Assembly: GCA_029379385.1 (NCBI GenBank)
Contig: CM055611.1
Coordinates: 3,038,001 to 3,102,000 of the forward strand
Direction of reading: 5' to 3'
DNA from: Quillaja saponaria
Taxonomy: Eukaryota > Streptophyta > Magnoliopsida > Fabales > Quillajaceae
Length of the DNA stretch: 64,000 nt
Each line of letters starts with the position of its first letter. The stretch's first letter is position 1. A program made the translations under genes and the position numbers. The notes under the pieces were generated by a model. That model ran no database searches, was not told the DNA's origin, and was given only the letters and a program-made list of their open reading frames with translations. Shown in pieces: positions 12,839 to 24,744 of this stretch.

Positions 12839-13412
12839 GTTGATTGAAGACAAATTGTTATTAAGTGGATAATTAGATATTAATTGGATCAAAGTGGAAT
12901 CCAATCACCATTTAATATTCTCAAATTAATTTCAATCATCCTTAAGTCAATGTCAACAATCTTCAATAGCTCACAAATCAATTACAGCCGCCAATCAATT
13001 TCAGTTACATCAATCATCTCTATTCAACCAAGGTTTATCTACCACCACTTCTTCTATATAGATAAAAGGCCTCACATTGGCTTTGGAAAGGAAGCAAAAA
13101 CACTCAAGACATAAAAACTCTTGACTACTCCCTTACTTTTTTTTCTTAAACAATAGAGATTTAAGTAAGTAAAAAATCCTTGCAATCAAGCTCAGTTCCT
13201 ATAAAGAACACAAGACTTTCCCAATGATCATCCACAATATTGTTTTTGAAAAAATTTAATAATTTCATTTGGGATCAAGTTATATGGCATCTGAATCAAA
13301 CAAATTTTAAGGAGATCGAATCAAAGTATCTTATTCTTTTCTTGTAAATATTATAAATTTAGAGTTTGTATCTATCTATTTTATAAATATAATAAAATTG
13401 TTATTGTGTACA
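12839..13412 (+). repeat. LTR-like block, possible solo LTR
   Basis: The block starts TGTTGATTGAAG and ends near TGTGTACACA. Inside it are a TATA-like CTATATAGATAAAAGGCC near 13057 and an AATAAAATTG polyadenylation-like string near 13390, the order expected of an LTR read on the plus strand. It abuts the point where the copia remnant stops. I could not find a convincing target-site duplication, so the boundaries are tentative. Confidence 0.35.
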
Positions 13413-14270
13413 CACTTTATTGTTTGTTAATTTTAGACATAGAATTGTTGTTCACACCCATTAAAATCACCAAATACAGTCCAAGGAAAACTATGCCCAA
13501 ATGACACAGTACATTAATGATATATTATCCCATAATTTGAGTATTGATCTGTCTACGTTAGGGTTTGGATATATATATATATAGGCAACAAAAAAAAAAA
13601 AAAAAAAAAAAAACAAGCACAAGGGAATCATTTACCTGAATGGTGGAAAGAATTTCGTAAAAGATTGAGGCAAGGATTTCTACACTAGCCTGAGCAGGGT
13701 TCTATATATAACAACCGAATGCCACAAGGAAACCATCTAGATCTCTCAATAAATTTCCCTGAAAGCCAAGGGAATCAATATCCATTGAGCTTTTCATTGT
13801 TTCCTCCTAGCTCCCCTTGGTCTGAATATCCTAGGTTTGACCATCCTCTGCTAGATCTTTCGACGCTAGGCTATGTCTCATGCAATCGGTACACTTGCGA
13901 TTCATCCACAAGCGAGGCATAGTGCTTTTGTGGCCAACTTCAACTGTACTAGTATTATATTATATGACTCCACAGATTCTTTGTAGGAGAATGAATGCAA
14001 TTGTTACGTTTTATCAACTTTCCAATTTTATGTTTTTCAACAGTGTTCCACTTAAAGTAGAATTTCAAGCTTTGATTTCCAAATATTAAATATATATACG
14101 GAATATATTTTCAAATCCAAGAAAAACTGTGATGCAAAACTACCATTTATTGTGAACTCTATAACCAAAACTACTATCATATGAGAATTATTTATTATGG
14201 GGCATAACATTATTAGTTTTTGGAGAAGTCATTCTTCAATTACAAGTACAAATTAAAGAGGCTAAGACAC
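13413..14270. other. Intergenic DNA with simple repeats and a short ORF
   Basis: Contains an (AT)n run followed by 24 A residues (13590-13613) and a 67-codon plus-strand frame (13719-13922) with no family resemblance. One copy of the TTACCATTTATT repeat described elsewhere begins near 14140. Confidence 0.4.
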
Positions 14271-14603
14271 ACATAATTTAACTAAAATAGATTCCAAAGT
14301 CATACATAGATAAGAGAAATGAAAGACAGCATGTTTCTACTTTCTGAAAGTACTTGTCGACAGAGCTTCTCGGGGCTTTTGTTCTACAACTCATCATCCC
14401 CTCTAGCAACCCAAGTTTAACAGAGCAAGGATTGGGCTTGGAGTGCTGCATTGCCCTACAAACAGTCAAAGGTTTATGTTTAATTAGTATATGAATTCAC
14501 ACCTTAATTACACTGAAAAATTATCCAGAGTGTGTAGGAAAAGGAAAAAAAAAAAATAAACACGAAAAGAAAAAAGATATTGTGTTACCTTTGTTTTTCT
14601 CTT

Positions 14604-16229
14604 TCATTCGAGGAAATCCTTCACGTGCCTTACAATTACCAAAGCTCGATTTAATAACTCGTCATAATTGTCAGATGTTAAATCACTTGATCATATAAAT
14701 CATTTTAAGATGAATGTGTATTTTTCCTATCTTATCGTCATTGTTGGGATTGATAGATTTTTGATAATTTATCTTCTTGGATGTTCCTGATGAGTTTGCA
14801 CTTGTTTCACTCTGAAAATTTATGATGTTATTTATAGATATTGATTATAAAAATCTATAAGTATCGCTCAGATTTATCATTGATTAGAATAAGTATGGAT
14901 ATACAACTCGTAGAATTCCACTTCTTTGAGAGATATAGTGATAATAGATCACACAAATATATATATGTTTGTCAAAGGAAATTTTTAGAATACGTATACT
15001 CACCCATTTTTTTCCAGGCATCCTATTTCCAGGTTCGTACTTCGGAGTAGCCTCATATAAAAGAAAATTATTGATTTCACGTATTGATCTGAATGTCCTC
15101 CCTGAATTTTTGTGTTGGAAGTACTGCATACAACATTAAATCAAATATGTTAATTAATTACTATATAGTGGGATGTAGTATATGATATGGTACACAGATA
15201 TATTATATGTTCCATATATGTCACACAAATTCAAGAACTTTACAATTATCTACATGTTTCAAACTTCAAGATTTAATGTTTCACTTGAAGTTATATAAGT
15301 GCATATAGCCTGGTAATGAAGCAGACTTGATCAAACTGATAAAAATCATTTGTATAACTTACTACATCATGTAATTTTTGACTAGTACGCTTTCGGCATT
15401 GAATGTTCCAACCCTATAGTCACTGAGTAAATTTATGTTCACGTTCACTTGGATAATGACCTATTTGGTCTTTCATATGATCAGGTACTTGTACCTGTGA
15501 ACGTTTATAATTTTTTTTTTAACAAAAAAAAGAAAGAAAAAAAAAAACTTGATTAAATAAATAAGTAATTAATCACAACATCATCATATACAATCCCCAC
15601 AACTAGAGAAAATAAAAGTATAGCACACAAATATTTAAGAATGACCGTATCCATGTCTAGGGAATGGATTAAAGAATTTTCCGGAGGCTAAAAATCAATA
15701 GTGATTTCCCAAATTATCTTTCATGTAATCCTTGATAATTTGCCTTGTTGAGCCTGTCTACAAACAAATTCATGCTGTTAGAAAAAAGAAAAACAACAAA
15801 AAAACTAGTACTTCAATTAGTTAATAGTGAATTCTCTTTACATTAAACGGTACAATTTGTTGTCTGGGAACCTCGACCAATGCATTCTCTGAATTAATTT
15901 GTGTTGCTTGTGTCTTTCGTGGTGAACGATGTAATATTTTCATTCTCTTTACCACTACCTGCCTCAAATGAAAAGAAATATAAACTTGTTACAATACTCA
16001 TTCGTACTTCATGTTTTGCAGCTGAATTTAAGAATAGACAATACAAGTTACTTAAGGATATCATTTTCTTAAGGTCCTTCTTTATGAAGCCGAGGTCATC
16101 AGCTTCCTCCTGCTGATTTACCATCTTGTTTTTGGTTTGATTCGCTCGTGTCTCTGACCCAGAGATCTGTTGCTTGCCCTTTTCAAGGTTGTTCGCGTTT
16201 TTAGACATGTATTTTGATGAGGATGACAT
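14604..16229 (-). pseudogene. MBD-domain gene, copy A (pseudogene)
   Basis: Minus-strand exons found by alignment with the 49-kb copy: E1 16056-16229 (58 codons, ends FIKKDLKKMIS), E2 from 15958, E3 15646-15753, E4 15363-15494, E5 15004-15123, E6 14736-14811, then a final segment ending VIVRHVKDFLE at 14604. E4+E5 encode the methyl-CpG-binding domain (GWNIQCRKRTSQKLHDV, then YFQHKNSGRTFRSIREINNF). Broken: in-frame stops in E3 and E4 (two in E4, just before GWN), E1 donor GT changed to TT, E6 donor GT changed to AT, E3 donor degraded. E3, E4 and E5 keep exactly the lengths of the intact copy (108, 132, 120 nt), so decay was mainly by substitution. A homologous 3'-UTR segment lies at about 14330-14470. 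Confidence 0.8.
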
Positions 16230-17585
16230 GTTTTTGTCTTAATTCGGATAGAGAGAATTTGATTGAAAGAAATATGTGATGTAAGCTGAGACTTCTATAC
16301 AAGACAGTATGTACTTGTATTGAATATAATATGATGGAAGGTGAATCAGAGAACGAACGTATATTTGCAGTGAGAGCTTGTACATGAACCTAACCAGGTG
16401 GTAGGTATTCTGGAAACTTTTATGCAGGATTTAATATTTTTTTCCTTTTCCAGTCCATTGTTTTTCCATCTAACGAATAAATTTTATTTTGAATTTTTTG
16501 GCATATTTAAGGTATAAGTAATTAAAAAATCTGTTTCAAATTACCATTTATTGTATGCATCTTCCTATTATGGCTGAGCCTATCTAAATTTTGGATACCA
16601 TACACTATGCGCTGTATTCTTTCAACAAATAATGAAGATCAAGCAAAACTGAAATCCAGTAGTTTTGTCACTAAGATTTCCTTATTAATTACCTGCATGC
16701 GAAGAACTGAGTTGATTGTAAAAATTAGGAGATAGTTTTTATTCAATTTTTTATAGAATGATGAAAAACATCAAGCTTCCAGTGTTCTAAATTCATCATT
16801 CCCAATTTTTTTTTTCAATTAATTTGTAAGGTATTTATAAAGATTAATAATCCAGCGTTTATAGTATGTCTTTAATAAAATATAAAAGTGATTAATTGAG
16901 ATAAATATAAATTAGCCTGAACCCATCTAATAATAAAAACTATTTTCTAGTTATCATTTATTTTATGCATTTCCTAATGTGGTTCGCCCTATTAGTTAGC
17001 ATTTTGGACTCAATTCAAAAGGTGAGCTACCTTTGGAATTCTTAAATAATGTATAATGTAATTATCAAATATTATTGACAAAGTTTGTTGTCTAGTTACC
17101 ATTTATTCTATGCATTTTGTTAATGTGGTTCACTGGCCGTTTCAACATTTTGGAATCAATTTACAATAGTAGGCATCTGTTAAGTGTTAAGCCAAAATCC
17201 CAATTTTTTTTTTGTGTGTATGTGTGAACGAAGTGGAAAGGTAGGTACGGTAGTCTATACATTATGACATGGAATATTGCGCCCATATCACTACTATCGT
17301 ATATCTAGAAGAACCCCGCTGTACTTATGTTGGGGTCAAAGCTAAAAATTTTTCCGATAGTCGTCACGATCATGAGTGGGAAAGTAAATTTACTCCTACC
17401 AATGACTGTCAAGAGGACTCAAACTCTTAATCTGTTTTTATTTTTCTAGTTTTTAATTTTTAAACAAAACTTAGAAATGAGTTTTAATATTACATGTTCT
17501 GGACGCGCAAGTTCATTAACATTCTTAGTGTGAAGAATGCACATACCCTGCACACATTTTTATTTATTTATTCATCAAAAACACA
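16230..17585. other. 5' flank of MBD copy A with three copies of a ~75-bp repeat
   Basis: No gene. The TTACCATTTATT...TATGCAT...TTCCTAAT repeat begins near 16541, 16951 and 17097. The 16.3-16.6 kb part is alignable with 49.93-50.31 kb, upstream of the intact MBD copy. The TATA-like stretch seen there is changed here. Confidence 0.5.
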
Positions 17586-17589
17586 AAAA

Positions 17590-18060
17590 ATAAATAAAAT
17601 TTAACACGGAATCAATTTTATTGAATTAAAGAAAATTACAGTACAAACTGCCCATTACGCATCAAAATCCACACCACAACACAAACATCCTAATGCTAAC
17701 GAGAAGTAGCACTAATCACAAAGTGTCAAACCCACAATCATTAAATAACTGCACAATATCAAGCAAAACACAAAAACAACCTCATATAACCCTCATCCAA
17801 GTGCAACCATTGCAGATTGCATAATCTAAATCTCCCTGTTTTTAGAATATGTATTAAGTACCTCCTAGATCATCCCCCATTCTCCCATTTTAGATTCAAG
17901 CTATCAAGTCTTCCTGTCTGTTCACTCCCAATTTTGTCAAAGCATCCGCAAGTGATTCGCTTCTGGTAAAGTGTGAATAATATGGAAAGAAATCAGCTTT
18001 CTTGCGTCCCTTTCAGACTTCATAAAAATATATTCATATCTCCAAGGCCTGTCTTCTTTT
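17590..18060 (-). mobile_element. LINE-type RNase H remnant with 3' tail
   Basis: On the minus strand a frame reads DRPWRYEYIFMKSERDARK and continues to LPEAN. After a one-base shift it continues LADALTKLGVNRQEDLIA and a stop. These match the C-terminal half of the RNase H domain found in plant L1-type LINEs (PWR..., REAN.LADALAKLGV.RQ). The T-rich sequence after it ending in AATTCAATAAAATTGATTCC fits a LINE 3' tail. The rest of the element is absent, as expected of a 5'-truncated LINE. Confidence 0.65.
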
Positions 18061-18720
18061 TTATTGAACCAGGGACACTGCAACTAAGGTAGCACTTTCA
18101 ATTATCAAGTTAATATCCTTATCCTGTCAACTCAACAACTCTGGCTGTTTCTTTATAAGGGAGGAAGTTTGTTTTAGCTTATATGTTGGTGATTAAAATC
18201 ATATAGGTGTTAGATCTTACAGAATGGAGTTATTAGTGGTGCAAAAGCATTAATGCGCTGCCTTTTCAATTTTCTGACTTTGAAGGTTGTGTGTCTTTCC
18301 CAGAGATGTTATGCTCCACTCGTTGACTATTTTGTAAATTTTCTCCAATTAATTATGAAATTTGATGTTTTCCTTAACTTGGTGTTAGAGTTTGATGATT
18401 TCCTTAACTTCTTGTTAAGATTTGATGGTTTCTTTAACTTGGTCTAATTAGGATTTGACGGTTTTCTTAACTTGATGTTTGGATATGATGGTTTCTTTAA
18501 CATGGTGTTGGCAGTCTAGGATAAAGACAAGATGTTTATGGAATTTCAGGTGTGTGTGTCCATCATACAAAGAGTTAGATAAGGATAGAGCACACCAAGG
18601 TGAATTTCACACTAGCGGGTGCATAAAAGTTTGCGAGGTAGCCATAAGGTGAGAGAGTGCGAGCCCCTCGTGTGCTAGTGAAATTTGTTCTAGGGAAGTT
18701 TTGTATGTGAGATTAAGTTT
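18061..18720. other. Spacer between RNase H remnants with short direct repeats
   Basis: Holds several imperfect copies of TTTGATGNTTTCNTTAACTTGGTGTT between about 18360 and 18510. They also generate a repetitive 64-codon ORF (18253-18447) that I do not regard as a gene. Confidence 0.4.
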
Positions 18721-18723
18721 TCT

Positions 18724-18996
18724 GTGTGGGTTTTGAACGGGAGTGGTTGTCCATGGAGATTGGAGGGGATGTTGAGGAAAATTGAAAGGGATGTGCAAAA
18801 GACAAACTTCATGGATTTCAGGCATATAATAAGAGAAGCAAATAACATGGCAGATCAAATAGCAAAGCCTGGGGTTCGTAGACAAAATGACTTGGATGCT
18901 TGGCTTTCATTACAAGAAACAAAATTATCAGCATTTGTAATATTGTCATATGCAGACGTAGAAATGGACATTGCAGACACAGCTAATCATCTGTAA
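18724..18996 (+). mobile_element. LINE-type RNase H fragment, open frame
   Basis: A 90-residue open frame carries the C-terminal half of a plant LINE RNase H domain: CPWRLEGMLRKIERDVQK, then IREANNMADQIAKPGVRR. It is uninterrupted to its stop, hence younger than the one at 17.9 kb. The two face each other tail to tail. The RT and endonuclease parts are missing. A purine-rich tract follows the stop. Confidence 0.7.
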
Positions 18997-19664
18997 AAAA
19001 AAAGAAAAAAAAGAAGAAGAAAAGAAGCAATAACTTTAAACTCAGATATCATTTTTTGAGTCTGTGCAGAGACGAAACTTATCTACATCTATCATTATAT
19101 GTTTGTGTGGCAGACGGAACATGTAGTAGCCAATAATTTTTTGTCACATATCAGAGTTTGGCTTCCAGATGCTTACACGTAGACGCTAATAAAATCGCAT
19201 TTTCCTTGTAGACGCTGAAGAACAAAGCAACTATTTTTATTTTATTTATTTTTTGTTATCTGCGTCTGCAAAAAGCAAATGTAGTTAGTGAAAACGCAGA
19301 TAGCAAAAATATTTTTATTATTATTATTATTTTTTAATTTTATACTTATAAATACCTTTATAAAAGCATATTCTATATTAAATTCCAAAGTTTATATAAA
19401 TAAAAAATATTATACAAAAATCATCATAACAATATTTACAATAAATGAAAAAAAAAAAATACATAAAGCTAATAATCATCTCCAAATCTTAAGTCATCAT
19501 CATCTCGAGCTTGCTTGTCATCCTCACTGAGAGGTGCGAAAGCCCAGAAGTAGGAGGTGCAACATGACATAATTAAAATAAATAAGTTATAAGTTATACT
19601 TAACTTAATATGCATATAAATTAAATCTCTAACGTAGACAAATAAAGCAAAATTTTCAAAATTT
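18997..19664. other. AT-rich spacer with CACTA-like sub-terminal sequence
   Basis: Around 19250-19310 a pair of opposed TATCTGCGTCTGC-like and GCAGATAGC strings flank GTAGTTAGTG. Read on the minus strand this gives CACTAACTACATTTGC, resembling a CACTA-transposon end, but no matching opposite end was found. No gene is supported. Confidence 0.3.
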
Positions 19665-19672
19665 TTGCATCC

Positions 19673-20490
19673 AAATTAAAAGTTTGGCCTAATATTCTAA
19701 CCATTAATTCAAATAAATTTTTTTTTCTTCTTACAAGTCTTATTCATTCCCAGGGTCATGTCGATACTCCTAAAATTTAAAACAGATTTTCATTTGACCA
19801 TTTTGCCTTAAACCTTAATTTTTAAAGTTTTTTCCCTCAAATTAAAAGTTTGGCCAAATATCTTAATCGTTGATCCAAATGAATTTTCGTTTTTTCCTAC
19901 ATATCTTATTCGTCTACACGGTCGTACTTGTACTCTCGGAATCTGAAACAGAATTGTATTTAACTGTTTTACCCCCCGTATCCAAATTTTCTTTTTTTGT
20001 CTTGAAACTAAAAGTTTAACCTAATGTCCTAATCTTTAATCCAAATGGATTCCATTTCTTTCTACATGTCTTATTTGTTCCCACAGTTATGTTGGTACTC
20101 CTAGAATTAGTAACAGACTTGTATTTGACCACTTTGCCCCCTGAATTCAAAATTGCAAAGTTTTTTGCCTTGAAACTAAAAATTGGGTTACTATCCTAAC
20201 CATTAATCCAAATGAATTTCCATTTCTCCCTAAAGGTCTTATTCGTTCCCACGATTGTGCTGATACTCCCAGAATCTGAAATAAATTTTTATTTGACTAT
20301 TTTATCCCTATAACTCAAATTTTCAAAGTTTTTGTCTTGAAACTAAAAGTTTGACCTAATATCATAAATGTTGATTTAAATGGATTTCTATTTTTCCCTA
20401 CAAGCCTCATTCATTCTCATGGTCGTGTTGGTACTCCTCGAAATCCGAAATAGACTTGTATTTGACTGTTTTACCCCCAAATCTAAATGT
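19673..20490 (+). repeat. Tandem array, five diverged units of ~167 bp
   Basis: Unit starts (AAACTAAAAGTTTGRCC-like) fall at about 19673, 19839, 20005, 20173 and 20340: spacings of 166, 166, 168 and 167 bp. Each unit repeats in order CCTAATATCCTAA, TTAATCCAAATGAATTTCC, GTCTTATTCGTTCCCA, GGTACTCCTAGAATCTGAAA and TGTATTTGACYGTTTTRCC. Units are diverged but colinear, with little length change. The period is in the range common for nucleosome-sized plant satellites. Confidence 0.8.
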
Positions 20491-21280
20491 GATGAGCTTA
20501 ATAAAGAGATAGATGTAGATGATGTGATGAACAATATTACTCTACTAAGGAATAGGCAAGAAACTGTAGAAAATGGAACTGCAATAGGGAATTAAGGGAA
20601 CGTGTCTTGGGAAATAGTTTCATATTTAACAAATGAGGGAAAGAAGAGGGCAAGGGTTGTTGTAAAGCATGGCAAATTCGAGTGAATTTGTGGCTGTGGT
20701 GAAGAATTTAGGCAAGATTTATGAAAGGATTGCTTCAAACATATCCAAGATTGCAAAGTATTTTTAGATGAAGGTTGATGATGCACAACAAAGGTTCAAT
20801 GTGTATGAAGAAATCCAAAGGTGGAAATGATTTACTCCAATTCCGAGATTAAGGGCATGAAAATAGTAAAAACAAACTATTTCTACTCTGACAAATGACC
20901 ATAACAAATTGTATTTGCAAACCTTATTGGGCATAGAGTAGGTTAACATTAATGTGTGAAGTTCCCTTTTGGTGCTAAGTTGGTGACTGCCAGTGGGGGG
21001 CTAAGGTCAGTTGTTTTTCACGCACAATTTGATTGTTGTCAGGATATCCTCTATGTATTTATTTATTTATTTTTTTGGGATGAAGGACATAGTGTAATTG
21101 TTAAGTTAGGACTTATTAGGATTTTGGTAAGTTGGTGAGTGTTTTTATACTTCTTTTTTTATTTTATTTTTACCGAAGAATCATAATGTACGTATGAATT
21201 ATGTTTTATCATATGTTTTGAATGATATTTGAATATGTGAAATTTGATTTGATCAGAAAATTTGTGCAATATTTTTAGTC
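20491..21280. other. Unassigned sequence with short coding-like stretches
   Basis: Two short plus-strand frames look protein-like (CDELNKEIDVDDVMNN ending at 20595; MANSSEFVAVVKNLGKIYER from about 20670), but both end at stops within 40 codons and I cannot assign a family. Possibly exons of a decayed gene or transposase. Confidence 0.25.
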
Positions 21281-21285
21281 TTGGA

Positions 21286-22180
21286 TTGAGTAATGCTAAA
21301 TACACATATATATCTCAAACAATTTTTTTACACGAGTGTCACATCATATTATTATCCTTGTAATCAAATACTCTAAATCACCTCTTACTATATTAGTCCA
21401 CTAATTTCTCTCATCTCATTAAAAGTCATTATTACTATTTATAGTTATTTTATATATTTTTTTCATTAAAATTCATTATTACTCTAAATCACCTCTTACC
21501 TTTATTTTGTTTTTACCTTTTTACTTTAATATTTTGTCTATCACCGTAAATATTTCTCATCATCTTCATTTTCTACTCCCGCATATCTTTAGTGGTTTCC
21601 AATACAAATAAATTCAAAAAAAATCAGCATTAAAAAAAAAATGAAGTAAACATAAAGAACAAATTAATCTTTTGATATTAAAAATTTGAGAGAAAAAAAA
21701 AATTCATAGAATAAAACTAACTTATTCTATACTTTTTTTTAAATGAAGAAACATATTGAAATATCATTAAAATGAGGGCAGAAAAAAAAATACAAGAAAT
21801 AACAATCTTCTTCTTTTCTATTTTTTTTTTTCTTCAACCAAGTAAACAACAGAAAAGCTACATAAAAAGATAAAAATTACCAAAATTTTAATTGTTTTGT
21901 TAGTTTCCATTGATTTGAAAGAAAAAAAGATTAAAGAAGGTGAGCCATAGAAGAGAAGAAATATAAGAGAAATAATAGGAGATGTAAGTGAGAAAGAGGG
22001 GGAAATGAAATAATTATATAAAATAATTATTTATAGTAATAAGGAATTTTAATGATATGAGAGGAATTAATTGACTCATATGGTAAGAGGTGATTTAGAG
22101 TGTTTGGTTATAAGGATGAGAATATGACATTGCACTTGTGTGATATATGTGTGTAAATTTTTTGCTTAGGGGTAATTTTG
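21286..22180. mobile_element. Foldback/MITE-like element with ~150-bp inverted ends
   Basis: The left end (about 21296-21440: ACACATATATATCTC, then CTCTAAATCACCTCTTAC, then TCTCTCATCTCATTAAAA) is matched in inverted orientation by the right end (about 22050-22170: GATATGAGAGGAATT, GTAAGAGGTGATTTAGAG, GTGTGATATATGTGTGT). The interior is AT-rich and noncoding. Exact termini and target duplication were not resolved, so the superfamily is left open. Confidence 0.65.
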
Positions 22181-24744
22181 AAAAAAAATTCTGTATTCCC
22201 AAGAAATATCAAATAATAATAAACATGATCATATTTTTTTTACCTACATAAAATTTGTCAAACCCAAATAGAAAATCAAATTGTGCTCAAAAACTTGTAT
22301 ACCACCAATATGTTTCTTAGACATAAGTCCTGTTTGGTTAAGCTGTAATGTAAAAATGCTGCAGTATAAAAATATTTTCAAGTAGAACTTTTTAAAAAGT
22401 GTTGTATAAAATGCTGAATTGTTTTTTGGTAAACTAAAATGCTGAATTTATTCAACACTAAAAAGTGTTTGGTAATTTTGAATTTAACTTGCACAATGAT
22501 TATGTTTTTGCTAGGCAGAATGTAACTACCAAATAACTTGTTTTCGATAATTTTCACACAAAGTAAAAATTAAAAATTAAAAAATTAAATTGTACTTTCG
22601 TTTTTTTCTTTTGAGGGTGGGATAACAGTAGTGTAGTTATTATGTGACTGAATTTTTAATAATATAAAGGTTACAGTTAAGAAATAATTTTATAAATAAG
22701 GAGTGGGATTTTTTTTTACATGAAGATTTCATTTTCTATATAAGTAAAATGAACTACAACGTTATAATTTTATTTTTATGTAAGGTAATTAAATCGAGAC
22801 ATTTCTTCTGTTAATAATTACAATTTTAATTAATTATTTTAGTTCAACTAATTAAGAAAATATTAATTATAAAACTCCAAGTTTAAAACCTACCATTGCA
22901 AATTGTGAGGTTATTCTGTTAATTGTCAGTCTTTTGTACTTTTCTATAAAGGTTGTACCCACTCCGTTATTGTATATGATGTAATGAATTCCTATCATTT
23001 CTATATATATATATAAATATTTTATATATGTTATAATATTTTTAGCTATCAAAGTATTTGAAGAATTGACCATTTATATAAGTCAGTTGTGATCACAAAA
23101 AGAAATATTTTTTATGTTATAAAACTGATATTAGTATTATTCAATGACATGATTTAATGAAAGTGTATTGGTCTCCTTTAATATGTGTCACATCTTGGGC
23201 ATCAAATTCTATATAATGGATTATCGAGAGCTTAGTTCAAGTAGTTAATATCTATTTTGTCATTCTTAATGTCGAGTTTAAGTATTCTTAATGTACCAAA
23301 AAAAATATTGATAATGGAAGCTAAACCCCAAAGGTAAAGATAGATTATATCTCATTCTCTTTTTCTACAGCTTATTATTTTCTTATATTATTTATTGACT
23401 TTGACATTAGAGATTTTATAGTAAATTTATTATTTCGATAAACTAATATTACATGTTTATACACATGTAAATCTAATAAGTTTTCTATTGAAATTGATTA
23501 TTAAGTCAGCAATTTTTTTGAGAATGGTGCTGGTTAATATGTGTATGAAGCCACCGTGAAACATGAGTTCCTCATATTCACCATGGAAGCGGCAATTGCC
23601 CATCGTTATAATGCTAACAAACAGCTCCACAAGGTAACAAATAGCTCACAATCCTTTAGAACACTGGCATCTCTTATACGTCACCACGCGACTCTAAAGG
23701 TTTAGGATGAACAAACAATCTCTTTATATGGTCCTAATTTTACTGTGCAAATTCCATAAGTATACCACTTCACACTGAATCACCAAGACCTTAACAGTGT
23801 GAAAAATAAATAAATTCTAGATAAATTCAGTTCAATTAAAATGAAATCTCTTATTTTAAATAAAAACTACAGTTATGGAATTAAGTTCAATTTCCTTATT
23901 TGAGAAAAATGAAAATTTCATTTTAATTGAAATATTGTTCCCATGGTACCCTCATTTAAAATAAAAATAAATAAATAAAATAAAATAAAAATAAAACTAG
24001 ATTAGAACTACAAATATAAAGATGAAAGGATTAATTGTTGTTTAATAAACAAAATACTAGTTGAGAGGAAAAAACTTAAAGTTGATTAGGTGAGATGTGA
24101 GATGAAAATGTTGGTGGCTCTTCATCTATTTATCCAAGTTATAAAAATCATTTGAGGTTGGACAAAATAAAATCTAACTTATTTGGTATAAAATTCAAAA
24201 TAAAATAAAATAAAATGTAGATTTCAAATAATTGAATTTCATTTGAATTTTACACAATTTCATTCGTTCCAAATATAGAAAGTGTAGACTTAATTTTATA
24301 TAAAATAAATTTCACATTTTTTTTTAAATTCCAAACTCATTGTAAACGATTTATGTTTCTCCCCTCATTGCAATATGCTAATAGTATCTCTTGTAGTATT
24401 GTTTATTCTTTCTCACAGGAGTGCAAACACAGTTTATTAATTTAACATTCAAAACAGAACATTTATAATTTCTTATTTATGCAATTTGTTTGGAGGAAGT
24501 AGTCAAATACATCAAGATCAATAAAATTAACACATTATTATGCCTACAATCATCACATGAATTGAAGTTTTTTCTCAGAGACCAAATATCAACACATCCA
24601 CTGCATCAATTTCCTTCTGATCATGTATGTGGATGATTATATTCTACATTCTCCTCAACACAGTTTCTCGCAGCTCTGGGAGATTTTGTGTTTCCACATA
24701 CACGATTAAACTTCTGCAAACAATTAAGATTTTATGCTTGATTT
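22181..24744. other. AT-rich intergenic DNA
   Basis: No supported gene. A short exon-like string MEAAIAHRYNANKQLHK followed by GGTAAC lies near 23583-23636, too short to call. AAATA/AAAATA microsatellite near 23960-23995. Confidence 0.45.

Noticed and set aside
19255..19310. Second CACTA-like terminus
   Set aside because: Only the first few bases fit and the opposed repeats around it are short; could be chance.
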